NCBI GenBank assembly: GCA_029298735.1
Contig: JANSLP010000046.1
Span: forward strand, 95,427-159,426
DNA length: 64,000 nt
Direction of reading: 5' to 3'
Source: Ophiostoma sp. CBS 140.51
Lineage: Eukaryota > Ascomycota > Sordariomycetes > Ophiostomatales > Ophiostomataceae
In this document: piece after piece, positions 41,427 to 53,005 of the stretch
Position numbering within the stretch: position 1 is the first letter of the stretch
How the letters are laid out: every line of letters begins with the position of its first letter
The notes under the pieces: model-generated
What the model was told of the DNA's origin: nothing
Seen by the model: the letters and a program-made list of their open reading frames with translations, nothing else
The model's database searches: none
Program-made: the position numbers and the translations under genes

Positions 41427-44218
41427 ATGGTCCAGCCTGTCCAGCACTGGTCCTCACCGGTACAGGCCGGGACGGACGCGTCACCGTCACCTATGGCGTC
41501 ACCGAATCAGCAACTTCAAGTACCGGTACAAGTACCAGGACAGCAGTCAATTCGGTCAATCCAGTCACCACAACAGCTTCAACACCCTCCAACCTCCCAG
41601 CCCACATCTTCCGCCTCCGTGCCCCGACGAACGCGTCAGCTCCGACTGGCATGCGCTCGGTGCCAGAAGCGGAAGATTAGAGTAGGTCGCCTGTGTCTAC
41701 TTTGTTATGGACCATACTAACTTGCCAGTGTGACGGCGCCTTTCCTGTCTGCCGGAACTGCAAAAAGGCATCAGTGACTTGCGTTGATGGCGAGTCTCTA
41801 CGTCTCAAACCTGTCCTAGGGGCCGGCAGTAATGCAGACGATGCCTTGGTCGAACGTCTACGAAAACAAATCAGCGGCCTCGAAGCCATCATCCAAGCCG
41901 GCCTACCCGAAGTTGATTTGTCACAGGATCCGTTGTTGACTGCAGCACAACTAGCATCAAGGACAAACAACAATAACACGGCTGGTGACGACACTGCCTC
42001 TGGACCATGGACGGGCACTACAACAACGACAGTCGCTGCCGGCACGGTCAGCGACGCCGGCAATGACGGATTGGCCATGGTCGATGATGGTCACCAGAAT
42101 ACAGCAACAGAGACTGCTCCAGTCGTCCGTACAGCGCCACCACCGGCTCCCCCTCCACACCGTCGCGGCGACGGCCACGACAGCAACATGTCCCAGATTG
42201 GTCTTGTCTCGGTCGGCACCAGCTCCGATCCGCACTATATTGGCCCATCAAGTGGCTACTTTTTGGCACGGATGCTGCTCAGCCCGCCGTCCAAACGACA
42301 CCGGTCCATCTATGGGCTGGGCAGTCTATATGGGCCGACCCACGGTGATGGACCAATGTCCATGTATCAGAGCAACAGCAACAGCAACAGCCACAGCCAC
42401 AGCAGTAGTGGCAGCGGTAGTGGTAGCACGTCACCCTCACCTCCACCTTACGAAGAACCACCGGCCATCAGCTACCCGTTCCCGGTCGAGCTCGTCGAAG
42501 CTATGCAAGCACCTTTGCCACTACCGAGCCGAGAACACTGCAACCAGCTGTGCGAAGTCTTCTTCGATGTCGTCAATATCGTATACCCTGTATTGCACCG
42601 GCCATCGTTTTCAAGGACACTCGACCAAATCTACGCAGAAAAGGACGGCAAAGTAACAGGCGCACCGCGAGCCGAGCCATGGGCATACTTCCAAGTGTTC
42701 ATGGTTCTGGCACTTGCAGCAACCATTCAGTCCCGCCGGCTCAAAGCACGCATCCCTGGCGAGCTCTACTGTTTGTCGGCTCTCCAATACTTTGACCGTC
42801 TCAATGTTGAGAATTCGCTGCCGGGTCTACAGTCACTCGTCCTTCTGCTGTTGTGTACAATGCACTGCCCTAATATGCGCTTAAACGTCTGGTATCTCAA
42901 CTACCAGTGCGTCGCCTCCGCCCTCGATCTTGGTATTCAGCGCAACATCACAACCAGTGCAGGCCTCTCCTTTGTTGAGCAAGAGATGCGCACACGGCTG
43001 TTCTGGGTCGTCTTGACCTTGGACCGCACGATTGCGACAATGATGGGCCGGCCGATTGGGCTTCGCGACGAGGCGTGTGACTTGCGACTACCCATCGACA
43101 TGGACGACGACGAGACGACATGGGGCGGTCCACCGAAAAACACACCTGGTGTTGATGGGGCCCCACCAAGGACGACCAACCTGACGTTTGCCATTCACCT
43201 GTTCAAGCTGGCGCGCCTCAACTCTGAAATCAAGTATGTGGCCAACAGTGTGGTCCGGAGTGCGCCGCCATATGCGTACCCACCTGTGGCGGACATTCAC
43301 GCCTGGCGGAGCTCCTTGCTGGAGCAGCTTGACGACTGGGCGCGGGCCATCCCCGGAGCGGACCGGACGGTGGGCAGCACAGGCAGTGCAGGTAGCTATT
43401 TGCACGTCACTTGCCAGTTGCGTTACCACCAGCTGCGGATGCTGCTGTTGAGGCCCAGCCCAGCCATCCCAAATCCATCGCATGCTTGTTTGAGGGGATG
43501 CTATGACTCTGCCGTCTTGAGTCTTCGCCTTCTCAACCAGTTGTACCGTCGCAACCTGCTTGTCCACAACTGGGTCGCCCTCCATACCGTCGTGCTCAGC
43601 ACGATTACTGTTCTTTACTGTCTCCAATGTGTTCCTGCACTTGCCAGGGAGGTCGAGCTAGCCGTGTTGATGAGCGATATTGGTGCCGGACTGGGTATCT
43701 TGAGTGCTTCTGGTGAATACTGGACAAGTGCCAAGCGATGCCGTGATATTTTGGAGGGTCTGGCCCGCACAACCATGAGCTGGGTTGCCAGCCTGCGGCA
43801 CCAGCCACAGCCAATCCAGGAACAGCAGGCACCACAAGAGCTACTCCCACCCATGCCATCGGCCATGGCCAATACGAACTTGCCCAATCCAAACGGTAGT
43901 GTGCCTGGTCTGCAGACACAGCAACAGCAGCAGCAGCAACAACAAGACAATGCAGCCGTCTTTGGTATGGATATGGTCGGTACGCTACCCGATGTGATGA
44001 ATATCCATCCGGCACAGCAACAACAGCAGCAACAACACCATCATACACCTACCGACGACGATGTCTGGGCCACTGCCGGCGGCGGCTCACTCATGGATCA
44101 GCTCGACATGGTCAGTCCAGACAACTGCGACTCAGCCAATGTCGACACCATGATGCGCGCTCTGTTTGAGGATTTTATCAGCAACTACACGGCATTTGGC
44201 CACGATACGGTGCTGTAG
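41427..44218 (+). CDS. Zn2Cys6 transcription factor (cluster regulator candidate)
   Basis: Nuclear regulator of 914 residues. Exons 41427-41681 and 41729-44218; the 47-bp intron (donor GTAGGT, TACTAAC branch) cuts the zinc cluster, a common intron place in this family. The cluster is C76-x2-C79-x6-C86-x6-C93-x2-C96-x6-C103, after a basic PRRTRQLRLA. A short coiled-coil-like ALVERLRKQISGLEAII follows (about 135-151). The middle homology region runs from the HCNQLCEVFFDVVNIVYPVLHRPSF stretch and includes FWVVLTLDRTIATMMGRPIGL. Gln/Asn-rich tracts near the C-terminus (43,919-44,040) suggest an activation region. Start is the Met before VQPVQHWSSP; the frame upstream is a poor match. Its place next to metabolic genes supports a local-regulator role. 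Confidence 0.9.
43919..44040 (+). repeat. CAG/CAA (poly-Gln) tracts
   Basis: Two runs of CAG/CAA codons (about 43,919-43,948 and 44,016-44,036) inside the regulator gene; they code for Gln-rich segments. Confidence 0.8.
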
Positions 44219-45535
44219 GCCCCAACTGTTACAAAGTATGGATAGGAGATGTATGTGAAAATAATACAAAAGCTCTCGTCTACTGTGTACGACGTGCATC
44301 TCCCATCAACACCCAAGATCATTTGCACTACATCGTCGTTCCACCGGGGTAGATCTTCTGGGCGAACACGGAGAAGTTACTGGAAACGGAAACCGATGCG
44401 AATGCACTGTAACTGTGGCTGTTTATGTACAGAAGTTTAGAAAGAGGAGAAAGAGAATACAAAGAAAAACATCTCACTCCAGCATTTTTTCCACGACTCG
44501 TCTGTATTCACAGCCTCCTTTCGTCGAGCGATGTGCAAAGAGGGGGGAGGCTACCCTTGCAGGACAAGACTTTTGGACAAGACTTTTCTGCAGCCACGTC
44601 TGCAGCTCTGCAGCCACCATCCTCAGAACTGCAACGACCGACATAACAGTACCCGTATTCGTATGACTCGTCCCATTGTTGGCCAATGGAAGTGGTGGTC
44701 TTGGCCGTCGTTGCAGTTTGTGGCGCACCTGGCGTTATGGTTCACCGTGTATTCGGCTGAAATTGCAGGGGCATGTTGTCTTGTTGTCTCTTGTCTGACC
44801 ACCCACTCCTTGGTGCAAACAAACTCTGGAAAAAAAACATCAAGAAAAAAATCATCGCCAAGACTGCCGAGACTTACTTTGGCCGTTGCAATCCATGGAC
44901 CAGGGCGGGGGAGGAGGTGTTTCTGGCCGAGCTGGCTGCTGAGCCGCAGTGGCCTGGCTAGAAACTGGCTAGAACCCTGCCTGGCACAAGGCAGACACAC
45001 ATCCCAACTTTCAGCTGGCAGGGGTGAAGAGGTGATCGTGAGGGGAAAGGTCCAACATGCCGACGGTTTCGACAGTGTATTTAACTTTTAACCTTACCTT
45101 CGCAGCAGTTGGTGTAATGTTCCATTTTCGTATTTCGCGTCATCTGCAAAGCTGCCGATCCCATCGGCTCGTTTTTCGTTTCTTTTGTTTCTTTTGTTTC
45201 CTTTCGTAACTCAACAAAAGTTGGGCTGCATTCGCGTCACTTGCTTGTAATGAGTACCCGGAAACTTCATTCTCTGCACTGAGAACCGAGTATGAGATAC
45301 TTGAGGCTCAAAATCCTCTTCGCTCGATTTGATCCTGAAATTCTTGCAGGGGCTTTCTGTAAGAATGGCAAGACATCCTGCCGCGCGATGTCTGATTTCA
45401 AAGATAAAAGAAGAGGTAGTATCCTGCTCAGCACGTAGTCGTAGAAGAAACCTCGTCTCTCTAATAGTATTGGCGTTGAGACGTCAAGACGAAACATACC
45501 AACATCAATATTTACATTCGTTTCTTTGGTCTGCC
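44219..45535. other. Intergenic, no convincing gene
   Basis: About 1.3 kb. A frame of 186 codons at 44,531-45,091 has Trp/Arg/Ser-rich non-homologous content and is not supported. Contains the promoter of the nuclease-like gene. Confidence 0.45.
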
Positions 45536-48230
45536 ATGGCGACCTCATTCACACTCGTTTTATTCTTGTCCCTGCTGCTGCTCGTCAGCCCCGGCTTCGC
45601 TGCCAAACAGCTGGGAGACAAGTCTCGCGGGGTTCATCGAAATGCCACGCTCTCCCTAGGTGGTGGCGGCAAAGGGAAGAGCCCCTTTGGCTCGATCAAC
45701 AATCCTAGCTCGCCCGTTGGACGGTTTGCACCTCGCCAAGAAGAATGCCCCGGCGAAGAACTCTGCGGAGCCTTCTGCTGTCCTCTTGAGTCTATTTGTG
45801 TAAGTGTAAAGGGGTATGCCACATGTCCTGTGACTTACAATTCATGCTAACGCAATGCCTCTAAAGTGCGAGCTGGGCTGCTGTACCATCGAGTTCCCCG
45901 TATGTCAGCCCGACAACTTTTGCTGCCCAGAGGACACGACGGCCTGCGGTGCCGTCAACCCTCCCTACTGCCACTACCCGGGCACCATCTGCTGCCCGGA
46001 GCCGGCTGACACATCATGCCCCGTGGATACGACATGCTGCGGCACCGAAGCCTGCTGCGAGGAAGGCTCTATCTGTATGGATGAAAGCGTCTGCTGCCTT
46101 CCAGGCCAAGTCGCCTGTGAGTCTTGGTGCTGTCCCTTTGGCTCCGAGTGCAGTGACTTTGAAGGCTTCTGTGAGTTGGACGACGGGCAGACATCGTCTG
46201 GGTTTGAGCCGAGTCAGACCAAGCAGTCGTCGTTTGGTCAGCCATCGAGCTCTGCGCCTGTGTCTGAATCGTCCGAGTCAACTCCGTCCATTTCTCTTCC
46301 GTCCATCTCGATTCCGTCGCAGTCTGCTCCGTCTCAGTCGCCGCCTCCCTCAAGCAACCCTCCATCGAGCAACCCTCCATCGAGCAATCCTCCCTCGAGC
46401 AATCCTCCCTCGAGCAATCCTCCCTCGAGCGCGCCCCCTTCCAGCACGCCGCCTTCAAGCACGCCGCCTTCAAGCACGCCCCCTTCGAGCGTGCCACCAT
46501 CGAGTACTCCGCCGTCCAGCGCACCGTCGAGCCCGGCATCGAGCCCTCCCGTGTCAAGCGGACCTGAGCAGTCTTCGTCGTCGCCGTCACCAACAGTTTG
46601 CAAGAGAGACGAAAGCGGAAGCTGTGCTGTCAGCTCATCCAGCTCGTTGACGTGCAGCATCTCCGGCACACCGACCCTGGTCATGCCCTACATTCCTGAC
46701 AAGACGGATGAGGTGAGCCCTTTGCCATTTCGTTTTCTTTTTTTGTTTTGTTTTTATTCCTCTTCTTTTCCACACTTACTAACTAGGGCCTTGTAGCTTA
46801 TCGAAAATATTTGTCTCGGTATGGACTGCCCCATGAGTCAAGTAAAAAGAAATACTGAGTAGTTCCTGCTGACACCTCTAGGCCTCCGCAAATTAGGCTT
46901 CACCGACCGCCAGCAACTCAATTATGCCGGCCCCGGTAAAGCTTCAGCCAACCGAAAGCTCACAGACTGCGGCGGCGGCAAGTGCTGCTCAGGTCAAAAG
47001 AAGGCCACGGGTGTGAACGCTGGAAAAGCGTTGACGTGCGACGAGTACCCTTTCGCCTCGACGACGCAAAGCAACAAGGACTCGTGGGTCGGCTGCATTC
47101 TCGGCTTCCAGAATACCGCGGGCGGCTTTGTCTACCTCAAGAACTTTTTGCGGGACGAGCTCAAGTACACACCCCATTGCCCGTACATTATGCAAATTGA
47201 TCCGGCCTTTGACTGCACCACGGTGTTGGCAAGTTCAATCCCGGGCTGCAACAAGAAGACGACCAAACGCCAAGAAACCGCCGCGTCCTCGACCAATGGA
47301 GTCTTTTACGACTCCTACAACAACTCTCCCGGCACGCTCATCATCTATTTGGGTGACCTCCCTGCTGGCAGTTACTCGGTTGATGTCACGTTCCCGGCCG
47401 GTGCCGTTGTTTCGCGCGTCATGATTGGCGACGTGGATGGAAACGAGTACAACGTCCAGGACACGCCCACGTCGGGCTCAACATACCGGTTCACGGCCGT
47501 TCTCGACGACCTTGGCTACTCGGCGGCCCTGATTGCCGAGACAACGAGCGACGACTTGTCTGTCGTGTCGTGGTCGGTTGAGTCCAGCGGCGATACTCCG
47601 CCGTTCTCGTCGGGCGGTTCAACGCTGCCGAGCTCGACCACATCACAGCCGTCGCAGACCTCGTCGCAGAGCCAGGTGACCTCCGGCTCCAGCACAACCA
47701 CCATTGTTACCGTCATCAGCGGTGTCACAACCACAATCACGACGTGCCCCGTGTCAGACCTGCCGCCCCCGCCGCCGCCTACGGAGACGGTCAGCATCAG
47801 CATCAGCACCATCACCACCTGCATCAGTGGCGTGACCATTACGACAACAACTACGTGCCCTGTAGTGACTGCGAGTGAGTCGACATTGCCTTCGCTTCCA
47901 CCTCATCATTCGTACTCTGCTCCGCCTCCGCCGCCTCCTCCTCCTCCGCCAGGCGGGTTCTCATCGAGTGTTGGGTCCCTCTCGCCGCCTTCAGAGGTGG
48001 AGTCCAACACAAGCCCACCTCCTCCTGTACAGCCGACGACGCCGACAACTGAGCCCACCCAAGGAGCCCCGACTACCCCAACAACCCCTGTGACTGAGCC
48101 GACCTCGCCTGCATCGTCGTCTCCGTCTCCGTCTGCAGTCGTGACCGCTGCGGCTTCCAAGACAGACATCTTTGCTACAAAGGTTGTCTGGATTGTGTTC
48201 GGAGCCTCGCTATTGTTCTTGAATCTTTGA
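45536..48230 (+). CDS. GPI-anchored cysteine-rich protein with NucA/NucB DNase-like domain
   Basis: Secreted protein of 826 residues from four exons: 45536-45799, 45867-46712, 46797-46818 (22 bp) and 46882-48230. The signal peptide is MATSFTLVLFLSLLLLV...FAAKQ. Residues about 75-200 are very cysteine-rich, with many CC pairs in granulin-like spacing. Then comes a Ser/Pro region with PPSSN/PPSST repeats. The third part (about 350-520) contains CDEYPFAST at 430-438, the hallmark of NucA/NucB-type deoxyribonucleases (PF14040), with GGKCC before and VGCILGFQNTAGG after. A Thr/Ser/Pro linker and a hydrophobic tail ending LFLNL indicate a GPI anchor. A secreted DNA-degrading wall protein is the likely reading; activity is inferred. 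Choice of the 22-bp exon and its GTATGG donor rests on reading frame, since neighbouring options give stops. Confidence 0.72.
46346..46515 (+). repeat. 15-bp coding minisatellite (PPSSN/T units)
   Basis: About eleven degenerate 15-bp units coding for Pro-Pro-Ser-Ser-X. The longest exact copies are CCTCCCTCGAGCAAT. Expected in cell-wall proteins and prone to length change. Confidence 0.85.
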
Positions 48231-50404
48231 TTTGTTACTTGGAGATAATGTGTTAAGTTTGCTGCTGTAAGGAAAGTACACGCGTGGAAATTATTGACGG
48301 TAGGGCAGCGGCCATATAATAAGGAGAAGATGGCTACGTATGTGTATTAAATAATGCATGTCTGCTTTATTAACTTTAGTAAGAATTGTTTATTGTTTAT
48401 TCACCTACAAATTTATCTGAGAGAAATGATAACACTGTGCTCATACAATTACTTCTTTCATTTTCAATTATCTTCTTTTTTCATCCTTCTTCTTTTCATA
48501 TTTCACTTAAATGTTTTCTTTTTTTAAAAAAAAACACAAAAAAACACGGCTATCTTGTGGTATGAGTAAATGCTCAAGTCTAGCCATGTTTCCAGTCCCA
48601 TGGATAAATTAATCAATATTGCAATACTGCCCCCGGTATTTGGTGACGTCTGCGCCTTAGATGTGCCCCCATATGCTTGTGCCACAATTGTACATATTTT
48701 TCGTGGCGCGACAGTGCAGTAAACAGACGGAGCAAAAGAACCGAAATTTCACAAAAACCCATGGAAGCAGCCACAACTTCACCATTCAACTTTCACACTC
48801 TTCACTCAAACAAGGCAATACGAAATGCAAGGAACGGGACTTCTACGTGGTCTACGTGTAGCGTTTTGTTCAAGTAATGTGTTTGGTTCGTTTCCTGCAT
48901 TTTGCTGCATTCTGTTGCATGTTTTCGTTGTGATGACGTCAAGCTGCGACAGGGGTGTCACCAGGCCTCACAGGGCTTGCCCACAACACCAGTGCGACAG
49001 AGAGGTAGACAGGTTGACCACCACAATCGCCCCCAAATCTCGTTTTTCTGTGCTGATCGCGTCTTTTCTCCACCTGTCTGTCCACCCATAAACGGCTTTG
49101 AGCCTGTCGAATTTTCATACTTCCCCGTGTTATTCCTTTGAAGTTTCGGCTCTTAATCGACGTCAGGACGATCACGACCGTGACCTGTTTTTACTGCAAA
49201 GTCTTTATCGTAAACGACACCTGCTTCTTATTCGTTGGCTTCATTGACGCATCGACGATGCAGCTGCCCATGTCGTGACATCGTGCAGAGTGTGTGGGAA
49301 AGAATCGAGAAAAGATGAGCCTTGATGTACAAGGATGAACACAGATAATGCGGACGGTGGCCGATTCGCAGGTTTTGTGCTCTTACCGTCACATTTTTTT
49401 ACTGTCCCGTATTCAAAAATTTATCGATACACACGTCTACGACAACGTAAGTGAAAAGGGCTGAAAAGCTTTTATGATGTTGCTTACCTCCCCTTCCTCC
49501 GCTTCTCATCCTTCATCTGAGACAGTTTGGGGAAAGGTGACGCACACCAAAATAGAGAACTTTAACCGAACGTCATAATTCCATACAGAGTCTTACAGAA
49601 AGAGGCTGGACCTGGAGGCTGGACTTCTGACTTTTCTTCTCACATCTCTCACCGCTGAATTTCAGACACCAACGCCAGTGCCTGAAGGATGCACAGCATA
49701 CGTTAGCAGCGCCAGTGTGCCGTAAACTCTGGTTAAAAATAACTTTTCATTGGATGAGACGAAAACAGAGTGAAACTGGAGAAGCTGCATCATGATTGAA
49801 GAAGACAAAGCACTGCAAAAGATAGACCTGCACCTCCACCTGACTTCATGCAGTCGATCGGTTGGCTAACGGCAGTTTAAGCCCGTCCTCCGTCTGCCAC
49901 GACGTAAGTGTTGTTTGGGTGGTCCTGTTCGACGTCTGCCAATAGTCAAGAAGCAGGATGGGCCCGTGTTGTGATCCCTGTTTGGTTGAGTTGGGTCATG
50001 GTGGGTGCTGCTCTCAGTCTAGGCGTATGGTGTGGCGTCTGTGCAGGCCTCCACCAACAAAGAAGCAGCCCACACCTGCCCACCCACGTCATCGGGCGCG
50101 GACAACCGACAACGTCAACCACGACCAGGCTGCGGAAAAAGACTTGTTTGAACTGTTTGAGTTTTTCGAGTGACGTGAGTGAAGGATCAGAGGATGGAGA
50201 GAGACAGGATGTGTTACAGTAAATTTCCATTTAAGTAGATCGAGTGTCGCTCACATCAGAATATTTTCTACACTCGCTCTCATCATCCAACAAGTCAATA
50301 ACAATCAACGATCAACGCTCAACTCACCCAACCCACAACCTCAACCACCACTGAACAACTTTTTTCACCACCTCCTCCCAACAACATCCCTAAAATCTAT
50401 CAAA
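48231..50404. other. 2.2 kb intergenic, no convincing gene
   Basis: AT-rich near 48,340-48,560 (3' UTR and terminator region of the nuclease-like gene); later parts are mixed. Short frames around 48,660-49,170 and 49,900-50,230 show no family. The last 200 bp are C/A-rich and look like the 5' UTR of the MARVEL gene. Confidence 0.45.
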
Positions 50405-50881
50405 ATGGCTTACGGTTTCGTTGGTTTCGTCCACATTGCGGCGGTTGTCTTTGCCGTCGTCGAGCTGGGCCTCACGGCTTACTGCGTGTCCGTCTGGGAC
50501 CGTGCCTACACCGACTCGTCGCCCTCCATCCTCAACTTTATGCTCTTCAACTCCATCTGGTCCATTCCTGTGCTCTTGTACATTGGCGTCACCCCGCTCT
50601 ACTTCACCCGCGTCTTCCACCGCCTCGCCTCGCTCGCCCTCGAATGGATCACCATGATCTTTTGGTTCGCTGGCAGCATTGCCCTGGCCGTTGACGTCGG
50701 TGGTCCCTTCAACTGCGGCAACAACCACTACTGCGGCGCTGTCGAGGCTGCCATTGCTTTCGGCTTCTTCCTGTGGGCTCTGTTCTGTGTGCTGGTCGTT
50801 GTCGACACGATTGAGTCGCTGCGCTCGCGCCGCCACCACACCGGTGCCACTGTCAAGACCGGCGGCTTCACGAACGCATAA
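50405..50881 (+). CDS. MARVEL-domain membrane protein
   Basis: Membrane protein of 158 residues with four hydrophobic segments: about 4-26, 46-68, 76-96 and 112-134. This matches the four-helix MARVEL domain (PF01284) of small fungal membrane proteins, with the short hydrophilic C-terminus RSRRHHTGATVKTGGFTNA. A conserved aromatic/Ser pattern in helix 1 and the CGNNHYCGAVEAAIAFGFFLWAL stretch (two Cys in the second outside loop, then helix 4) are typical. Likely in the plasma membrane or secretory vesicles, organising membrane domains. Single exon; the ATG lies in CAAAATGGCT, a good start context. Confidence 0.88.
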   Translation: MAYGFVGFVHIAAVVFAVVELGLTAYCVSVWDRAYTDSSPSILNFMLFNSIWSIPVLLYIGVTPLYFTRVFHRLASLALEWITMIFWFAGSIALAVDVGGPFNCGNNHYCGAVEAAIAFGFFLWALFCVLVVVDTIESLRSRRHHTGATVKTGGFTNA

Positions 50882-51417
50882 ACGGATCGCCCCTACGATG
50901 TGCCAATACGAAAACAAGTAACGACAATCTGGCGATATGAGGTGGTGATACGCTGAAGCTGACTGGTGATGAACGAAGGAGATGGAACGACGGCAAGCGA
51001 CATGAATACCATGAATACCCTGTTTAATTTATGAATCTGTTTATTTGATTTGATTGCATTTTTACTTTTATGTTAAATTTCACTGAGCATCACTCCTTTA
51101 CACACTGTTTTACTACAACCCTCCTTTGCATTTGCGATTACCTTAATAACTACCTAGAACCTAGACGCCTTAATATGCAGTCAATACAACATATCTACCG
51201 ACCGTTGAAAATAAGAAATAAAAACCATAAGAACAATAGCTCCTCCAGACTACCTTGACTCCGTGAATAAAAAATGCGCCATCCTACCTACCTAACGCCC
51301 AAGAATGTCGGCAACCGTCCGGTATGTGCCTTCGAAAATCGTCTTCAGCTGCCGCCCGCTTCTGACCACCATAGTCACGCCCGCCGCCGCCTGCTCATGC
51401 ACCATAGACGTCCTATT
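50882..51417. other. Convergent intergenic region, no gene
   Basis: About 535 bp between convergent genes, AT-rich (51,000-51,260). No gene seen. Confidence 0.5.
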
Positions 51418-53005
51418 CTAAAGCTCGTCGCGTGTCACGGCGCTGTTCTTGCTCTTAACTCTCGCAGCCTTTGTGTTAATACCCACATTAACATCGGCAA
51501 CGTCGACATCCCCAACGTCAACGTCCCACCCCTTGTCATGAATCTTCTTCCACGCCCGCGTCGTAGCCGCAAACCGTGTGAACCGCGGTCCGTCTTCGCC
51601 CAGCCCCCATGCAAACACGCCGCCCAGCTGCCGTGCCTGGAGAACCTCGGAGAACTTGTGCTGCACAATCGTCTCGGCCGTTTCAAATGACCACCACAGA
51701 TCTTCCTGCTCGTCCCAGTATCCGAATCCACCACCACCCGCTTCGGTGTAGGAGGCGTGCGATAGCGCTCGCGCAAACGAGCCGGCCACCTCATCGGGAA
51801 CATTGTCGTGCCATGAAAAGGCGCCCGCTCGGCCCAGATCAGCTCCTGTTTCAGGGTCTTCCATCAACAGCGTGCGGCATCCGGCCGCACTGCCCGTCTT
51901 GTGGACCTGCACGACACAGTGGTCGTGTTCTGTCTGGTAGTATTTGACGTAGTAGGCGAGGCCGAGGTTGATCTGCGAAGGGTGACAGCCCGCTGCAATG
52001 TACGCGTCCACGGCCGTCAAACTGTCCGCCACGCCCGTGTGGTGCTTGACGACCATGTCCCGACGGTTCATCATGTCGTATGTCATAACATTCAAAAAGT
52101 CGACACTCGCCATAATGTCCGGGACCGTGTCGGCCGTGAAAGCGAGCATGTCCTCCGGTTTGCCAGGCACGGCGGCTGTCAACAACTTGTCGCCGCCATC
52201 CAGCTCATTGAGTGCCAGTCGGATCTGTGCCAGCAGCCGCGGGTACGCCCTAACTTCCCACGCCTTTTGCTTGTTGGGGACCTGCTTGTAGTCTTCGCCG
52301 TTGCCACCCGGGTACTCCCAGTCGATGTCGACGCCGTCGGCGCCTGTGGCCTGGACCATGGCCGCAACGTTGCGTGCAAATCGACGGCGACCCTGGGCGG
52401 TACGTGCAGCTGCTTCAAACCCGGCTGTATCACCCCAGCCGCCAATGGCCACGAGAAGCTTGGTGGAGGGGCTGACGAGCGGGCGGGTAGCCTCAATGGT
52501 CGTAAACAAAGGCCACTCAATTGGGTGGTCCGGGTTGTTGGTGTCGCCCTCGCGGTTGAACAGGCTGGACGGCATGAACGCCAGAGCGATGTGTGTAATG
52601 TGCTGCTGCTCAGCCAGATGGACGGGCATGGTGGGGTGTTGTCTGTGTCGTTAGCCCACTGTTCTGTATATTATTGGCATTGTGCATGTTGGAGACCTAC
52701 CCTGTCAAGTACATAAAGTTGCGCAGCTCGGGCACGCCCTTGCTCTGGCCCACACGCGCCAGCATCGCCAGCACCTGGAACACGGCAAAGAAGCCGATAA
52801 ACATGGTGACACCGCGCAAGAAGGTTCCTCTGGACGAAGGTCGCTGGTCGATATGATCGTCTTTGTTGGCAAAGCGGACAATCGACGTGCGAACCGGTGG
52901 TGTCGCCACGTAAATTGTCGCCTCTGCCGGCTTGTCGACGAAAGGGTCGCTTAGACGTCCTGCTCGGATTGGTCTGTCAGTTGATACCTCTTCCTTTGGT
53001 GCCAT
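51418..53005 (-). CDS. GH18 chitinase with N-terminal membrane anchor
   Basis: Glycoside hydrolase family 18 enzyme of 509 residues. Exons 53005-52701 and 52642-51418; splicing gives ...NFMYLTGQHPTMPVHLAEQQHITHIALAF, the usual first barrel strand of these enzymes. The catalytic motif DGVDIDWEYP has D204, D207, D209 and E211 (acid/base). LLVAIGGWG is the third-strand motif and MTYDMMN the sixth-strand motif. The N-terminus has no cleavable signal: about 60 hydrophilic residues are followed by GVTMFIGFFAVFQVLAML (about 65-82), a type II membrane anchor. The enzyme would face the lumen or wall. The tail is rich in Asp/Val repeats (VDVGDVDVADVNVG). Many fungal GH18 proteins are secreted, so the anchor is notable. 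It could act in wall remodelling. Confidence 0.85.

Noticed and set aside
41427..41720. Early end of the Zn2Cys6 protein at 41,720
   Set aside because: The intron at 41,682-41,728 restores the six-cysteine cluster and long frame.
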